DNA of 64,000 bases from Pomphorhynchus laevis (taxonomy: Eukaryota > Acanthocephala > Palaeacanthocephala > Echinorhynchida > Pomphorhynchidae): assembly GCA_012934845.2 (NCBI GenBank), contig WNNJ02002671.1:49061-113060 (forward strand), read 5' to 3'. The stretch's first letter is position 1; every line of letters begins with the position of its first letter. The position numbers were made by a program, and so were the translations under genes. The notes beneath the pieces were generated by a model, which saw only the letters and a list, made by a program, of their open reading frames with translations, did no database searches and was not told the origin of the DNA. Positions 57,520-64,000 of this stretch are shown here, in pieces.

Positions 57520-60500
57520 AAGATATTTAAAGATTATCGAAATTGATCTAATCGTATCTTAAGATAGAAAAATGCAATACATTTCACAATAATCAAACTA
57601 AATCTAATCTTATCCGAATAAAGCAAAACGATATATCTAAAAAGAATCAAAATCAATTTAACTCTTTCCGAACTAAAAAAATGCAAAATGCAAATATGAG
57701 CAAAATGTAAGAAAAATGCGATACATTTCAAGATAATCAAAATCAATCTTTTATTATCTTAAGTAATAAAAATGCGATATATTTAACGATTATAAAAATC
57801 AATATTTTATTATCATAAGTAATAAAAATGCGATAAATTAAACGATAATCAAAATTAATCTAATATCATCTTAAGTAAGAAAAATGCGATACATTTCACG
57901 ACAATCAAAATCAATCCAATATTTTCGTAAGTAAGAAAAATGCGATATATTTAACGATTATAAAAATCAATCTTTTATTATCATAAGTAATAAAAATGCG
58001 ATAAATTACACGATAATCAAAATTAATCTAATATCATCTTAAGTAAGAAAAATGCGATACATTTCACGACAATCAAAATCAATCCAATATTTTCGTAAGT
58101 AAGAAAAATGCGATATATTTAACGATTATAAAAATCAATCTTTTATTATCATAAGTAATAAAAATGCGATAAATTACACGATAATCAAAATTAATCTAAT
58201 ATCATCTTAAGTAAAAAAATGCGATACATTTCACGACAATCAAAATCAATCTTATATTTTCGTAAATAAGAAAAATGCGATATATTTAACGATTATAAAA
58301 ATCAATCTTTTATTATCATAAGTAATAAAAATGCGATATATTTAACGATTATAAAAATCAATCTAATATTTTCGTAAGTAAGAAAAATGCGATATATTTA
58401 ACGATTGTAAAAATCAATCTTTTACTTATCTTAAGTAATAAAAATGCGATACATTTCACGACAATCAAAATAAATCTAATATTTTCGTAAGTAAGAAAAA
58501 TGCGATATATTTAACGATTATAAAAATCAATCTTTTATTATCTTAAGTAATAAAAATGCGATACATTTCACGACAATCAAAATCAATCTAATATTTTCGT
58601 AAGTAAGAAAAATGCGATATATTTAACGATTGTAAAAATCAATCTTTTACTATCTTAAGTAATAAAAATGCGATAAATTACACTATAATCAAAATTAATC
58701 TAATATCATCTTAAGTAAGAAAAATGCGACACATTTCACGACAATCAAAATCAATCTGATATTTTCGTAAGTAAGAAAAATGCGATATATTTAACGATTA
58801 TAAAAATCAATCTTTTATTATCATAAGTAATAAAAATGCGATACATTTAACGACAATCAAAATCAATCTTATATTTTCGTAAGTAAGAAAAATGCGATAT
58901 ATTTTACGATTATATAAATCAATCTTTTATTATCTTAAGTTATAAAAATGCGATACATTTCACGATAATCAAAATCAATCTAATACATGCGTATGTAAGA
59001 AAAATGTGATATATTTTACGATTATAAAAATCAATCTTTTATTATCATAAGTAATAAAAATGCGATACATTTCACGACAATCAAAATCAATCTTATATTT
59101 TCGTAAATAAGAAAAATGCGATATATTTAACGATTATAAAAATCAATCTTTAATTATCATGAGTAATAAAAATGCGATACATTTAACGACAATCAAAATC
59201 AATCTTATATTTTCGTAAGTAAGAAAAATGCGATATATTTAACGATTATAATAATCAATCTTTTATTATCTTAAGTAATAAAAATGCGATACATTTCACG
59301 ATAATCAAGATTAATCTGATATCGACTTAAGTAAGAAAAATGCGAAACATTTCACGACAATCAAAATCAATCTAATATTTTCGTAAGTAAGAAAAATGCG
59401 ATATATTTAACGATTATAAAAATCAATCTTTTATTATCATAAGTAATAAAAATGCGATACATTTCACGACAATCAAAATAAATCTAATATTTTCGTAAGT
59501 AAGAAAATGCGATATATTTAACGATTATATAAAATCAATCTTTTATTATCATAAGTAATAAAAATGCGATACATTTCACGACAATCAAAATCAATCTAAT
59601 ATGTTCGTAAGTAAGAAAAATGCGATATATTTAACGATTTTAAAAATCAATCTTTTATTATCATAAGTAATAAAAATGCGATACATTTCACGACAATCAA
59701 AATCAATCTAATATTTTCGTAAGTAAGAAAAATGCGATATATTTAACGATTATAAAAATCAATCATTTATTATCATAAGTAATAAAAATGCGATACATTT
59801 TACGACAATCAAAATCAATCTAATATGTTCGTAAGTAAGAAAAATGCGATATATTTAACGATTATACAAATCAATCATTTATTATCATAAGTAATAAAAA
59901 TGCGATACATTTCTCGACAATCGAAATCAATCTAATATTTTCGTAAATAAGGAAAATGCGATATATTTAACGATTATAAAAATCAATCTTTTATTATCAT
60001 AAGTAATAAAAAGGCGATACATTTCACGACAATCAAAATCGATCTAATATGTTCGTAAGTAAGAAAAATGCGATATATTTAACGATTATAAAAATCAATC
60101 TTTTATTATTATAAGTAATAAAAATGCGATACATTTCACGACAATCAAAATCAATCTAATATGTTCGTAAGTAAGAAAAATGCGATATATTTAACGATTT
60201 TAAAAATCAATCTTTTATTATCATAAGTAATAAAAATGCGATACATTTCACGACAATCAAAATAAATCTAATATTTTCGTAAGTAAGAAAATGCGATATA
60301 TTTAACGATTGTAAAAATCAATCTTTTATTATCTTAAGTAATAAAAAGGCGAAAGATTTCACGACAATCAAAATCAATCTAATATTTTCGTAAGTAAGAA
60401 AAATGCGATATATTTAACGATTGTAAAAATCAATCTTTTACTATCTTAAGTAATAAAAATGCGATAAATTACACTATAATCAAAATTAATCTAATATCAT

Positions 60501-63500
60501 CTTAAGTAAGAAAAATGCGACACATTTCACGACAATCAAAATCAATATTATATTTTCGTAAGTAAGAAAAATGCGATATATTTAACGATTATAAAAATCA
60601 ATCTGTTACTATCATAAGTAATAAAAATGCGATACATTTCACGACAATCAAAATCAATCTTATACTTTCGTAAGTAAGGAAAATGCGATATATTTAACGA
60701 TTATAAAAATCAATCTTTTTTATCATAAGTAATAAAAATGCGATACATTTCACGACAATCAAAATCAATCTTATATTTTCGTAAGTAAGAAAAATGCGAT
60801 ATATTTAACGATTATAAAAATCAATCTTTTATTATCTTAAGTAATAAAAATGCGATACATTTCACGATAATCAAAATCAATCTAATATTTACGTAAGTAA
60901 GAAAAATGCGATATATTTAACGATTTTAAAAATCAATCTTTTATTATCATAAGTAATAAAAATGCGATACATTTCACGACAATCAAAATAAATCTAATAT
61001 TTTCGTAAGTAAGGAAAATGCGATATATTTCACGATTATAAAAATCAATCTTTTATTATCAAAAGTAATAAAAATGCGATACATTTCACGACAATCAAAT
61101 TCAATCTAATATGTTCGTATGTAAGAAAAATGCGATATATTTAACGATTATAAAAATCAATCATTTATTATCATAAGTAATAAAAATGCGATACATTTCA
61201 CGACAATCAAAATCAATCTAATATGTTCGTAAGTAAGAAAAATGCGATATATTTAACGATTATAAAAATCAATCTTTTATTATCATAAGTAATAAAAAGG
61301 CGATAAATTTCACGACAATCAAAATCAATCTAATATGTTCGTAAGTAAGAAAAATGCGATATATTTAACGATTATAAAAATCAATCATTTATTATCATAA
61401 GTAATAAAAATGCGATACATTTTACGACAATCAAAATCAATCTAATATGTTCGTAAGTAAGAAAAATGCGATATATTTAACGATTATACAAATCAATCAT
61501 TTATTATCATAAGTAATAAAAATGCGATACATTTCTCGACAATCAAAATCAATCTAATATTTTCGTAAGTAAGGAAAATGCGATATATTTAACGATTATA
61601 AAAATCAATCTTTTATTATCATAAGTAATAAAAAGGCGATTCATTTCACGACAATCAAAATCAATCTAATATGTTCGTAAGTAAGAAAAATGCGATATAT
61701 TTAACGATTATAAAAATCAATCTTTTATTATCATAAGTAATAAAAATGCGATACATTTCACGACAATCAAAATCAATCTAATATTTTCGTAAGTAAGAAA
61801 AATGCGATATATTTAACGATTATAAAAATCAATCTTTAATTATCATGAGTAATAAAAATGCGATACATTTAACGACAATCAAAATCAATCTTATATTTTC
61901 GTAAGTAAGAAAAATGCGATATATTTAACGATTATAATAATCAATCTTTTATTATCTTAAGTAATAAAAATGCGATACATTTCAGGATAATCAAGATTAA
62001 TCTGATATCGTCTTAAGTAAGAAAAATGCGAAACATTTCACGACAATCAAAATCAATCTAATATTTTCGTAAGTAAGAAAAATGCGATATATTTAACGAT
62101 TATAAGAATCAATCTTTTATTATCATAAGTTAATAAAAATGCGATACATTTCACGACAATCAAAATCAATCTAATATGTTCGTAAGTAAGAAAAATGCGA
62201 TATATTTAACGATTATAAAAATCAATCTTTTATTATCATAAGTAATAAAAATGCGATACATTTCACGACAATCAAAATCAATCTAATATGTTCGTAAGTA
62301 AGAAAAATGCGATATATTTAACGATTATAAAAATCAATCTTTTATTATCATAAGTAATAAAAATGCGATACATTTCACGACAATCAAAATCAATCTAATA
62401 TGTTTCGTAAGTAAGAAAAATGCGATATATTTAACGATTATAAAAATCCATCTTTTATTATCATAAGTAATAAAAATGCGATACATTTAACGACAACCAA
62501 AATCAATGTTATATTTTCGTAAGTAAGAAAAATGCGATATATTTTACGATTATATAAATCAATCTTTTATTATCTTAAGTTATAAAAATGCGATACATTT
62601 CACGATAATCAAAATCAATCTAATACATGCGTATGTAAGAAAAATGTGATATATTTTACGATTATAAAAATCAATCTTTTATTATCATAAGTAATAAAAA
62701 TGCGATACATTTCACGACAATCAAAATCAATCTTATATTTTCGTAAATAAGAAAAATGCGATATATTTAACGATTATAAAAATCAATCTTTAATTATCAT
62801 GAGTAATAAAAATGCGATACATTTAACGACAATCAAAATCAATCTTATATTTTCGTAAGTAAGAAAAATGCGATATATTTAACGATTATAATAATCAATC
62901 TTTTATTATCTTAAGTAATAAAAATGCGATACATTTCACGATAATCAAGATTAATCTGATATCGTCTTAAGTAAGAAAAATGCGAAACATTTCACGACAA
63001 TCAAAATCAATCTAATATTTTCGTAAGTAAGAAAAATGCGATATATTTAACGATTATAAAAATCAATCTTTTATTATCTTAAGTAATAAAAATGCGATAC
63101 ATTTCACGATAATCAAGATTAATCTAATATCTCATAAGTAAGAAAAATGCGATACATTTCACGACAATCAAAATCAATCTAATATTTTCGTAAGTAAGAA
63201 AAATGCGATATATTTAACGATTATAAAAATCAATCTTTTATTATCATAAGTAATAAAAATGCGATACATTTCACGACAATCAAAATAAATCTAATATTTT
63301 CGTAAGTAAGAAAAATGCGATATATTTAACGATTATAAAAATCAATCTTTTATTATCATAAGTAATAAAAATGCGATACATTTCACGACAATCAAAATCA
63401 ATCTAATATTTTCGTAAGTAAGAAAAATGCGATATATTTAACGATTATAAAAATCAATCTTTTATTATCATAAGTAATAAAAATGCGATACATTTCACGA

Positions 63501-64000
63501 CAATCAAAATCAATCTAATATTTTCGTAAGTAAGAAAAATGCGATATATTTAACGATTATAAAAATCAATCTTTTATTATCATAAGTAATAAAAATGCGA
63601 TACATTTCACGACAATCAAAATCAATCTAATATTTTCGTAAGTAAGAAAAATGCGATATATTTAACGATTATAAAAATCAATCTTTTATTATCATAAGTA
63701 ATAAAAATGCGATACATTTCACGACAATCAAAATCAATCTAATATGTTCGTAAGTAAGAAAAATGCGATATATTTAACGATTATAAAAATCAATCTTTTA
63801 TTATCATAAGTAATAAAAATGCGATACATTTCACGACAATCAAAATCAATCTAATATTTTCGTAAGTAAGAAAAATGCGATATATTTAACGATTATAAAA
63901 ATCAATCTTTTATTATCATAAGTAATAAAAATGCGATACATTTCACGACAATCAAAATCAATCTTATATTTTCGTAAGTAAGAAAAATGCGATATATTTT
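57520..64000. repeat. 56-bp-monomer satellite array
   Basis: About 115 monomers of 56 bases, starting diverged near 57520 and running off the window end. Type A is GCGATATATTTAACGATTAT and following, type B is GCGATACATTTCACGACAAT and following. They mostly alternate as a 112-base dimer (for example GCGATATATT at 63429 and 63541). A third type C (...GATAATCAAAATTAATCTAA with ATCATCTTAAGTAAG) inserts to give A-C-B trimers at 57.84-58.25, 58.67, 59.29, 60.46, 61.97 and 62.93 kb. Unit length is highly regular. No spacer-like unique sequence and no coding potential. Confidence 0.97.

Noticed and set aside
57534-57746. 70-codon minus-strand frame at the satellite edge
   Set aside because: It lies in the diverged first monomers of the satellite and shows the repeat period in its residues (KCIAFF recurring).
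57520-64000. CRISPR-like regular repeats
   Set aside because: Repeats are directly adjacent with no unique spacers, the host is a eukaryote and the monomers are 56 bp of low complexity; this is a satellite.

Overview
The window is AT-rich nuclear DNA of an invertebrate animal. The evidence is two spliced host genes with animal-type introns and the standard code, several families of CR1/Jockey-like LINEs, Penelope-like elements, many small inverted-repeat elements and a long satellite. The repeat mix would fit a nematode, flatworm or similar invertebrate, but nothing here fixes the phylum.

Layout. 1-17.2 kb is a graveyard of LINEs: LINE-A (300-4560, with an open 595-residue reverse transcriptase), a LINE-B copy (5.04-6.87 kb), LINE-C (7.35-9.54 kb, with an internal tandem duplication), LINE-D on the minus strand (12.8-15.1 kb) and a second LINE-B on the minus strand (15.3-17.2 kb). 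17.2-24.2 kb is intergenic, with MITE-like inverted repeats and short tandem arrays. 24.2-31.15 kb is a nine-exon casein kinase 1 gamma gene. Its last intron holds a Penelope-like reverse transcriptase and an 820-bp ribozyme-like repeat. 31.2-36.6 kb is intergenic. 36.6-53.5 kb is a five-exon GPN-loop GTPase 2 (GPN2) gene. Its introns 1 and 3 (7.4 and 6.5 kb) are packed with Penelope fragments, a LINE-B 3' end, foldback elements, a Copia-like fossil and a 0.8-kb element with hammerhead ribozyme motifs. 53.9-55.5 kb is a tandem array of a 336-399-bp repeat with hammerhead-like boxes. 56.0-56.8 kb has a Penelope endonuclease fragment and one unrecognised host exon on the minus strand. From about 57.5 kb to the window end runs a 56-bp-monomer satellite with dimer and trimer structure.

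The two host genes are independent housekeeping genes on the same strand: a membrane-signalling kinase and an RNA polymerase assembly GTPase. Joined exons give reading frames of 425 and 322 residues with all phases consistent. The most interesting material is the repeat fraction. Three repeat families carry both conserved hammerhead boxes (CTGATGA and CGAAAC). One of them folds on paper as a near-canonical hammerhead, and the families occur as tandem and inverted copies, as expected of Penelope pseudo-LTRs or retrozymes. Short, nearly perfect hairpins are also unusually common in the introns and spacers.
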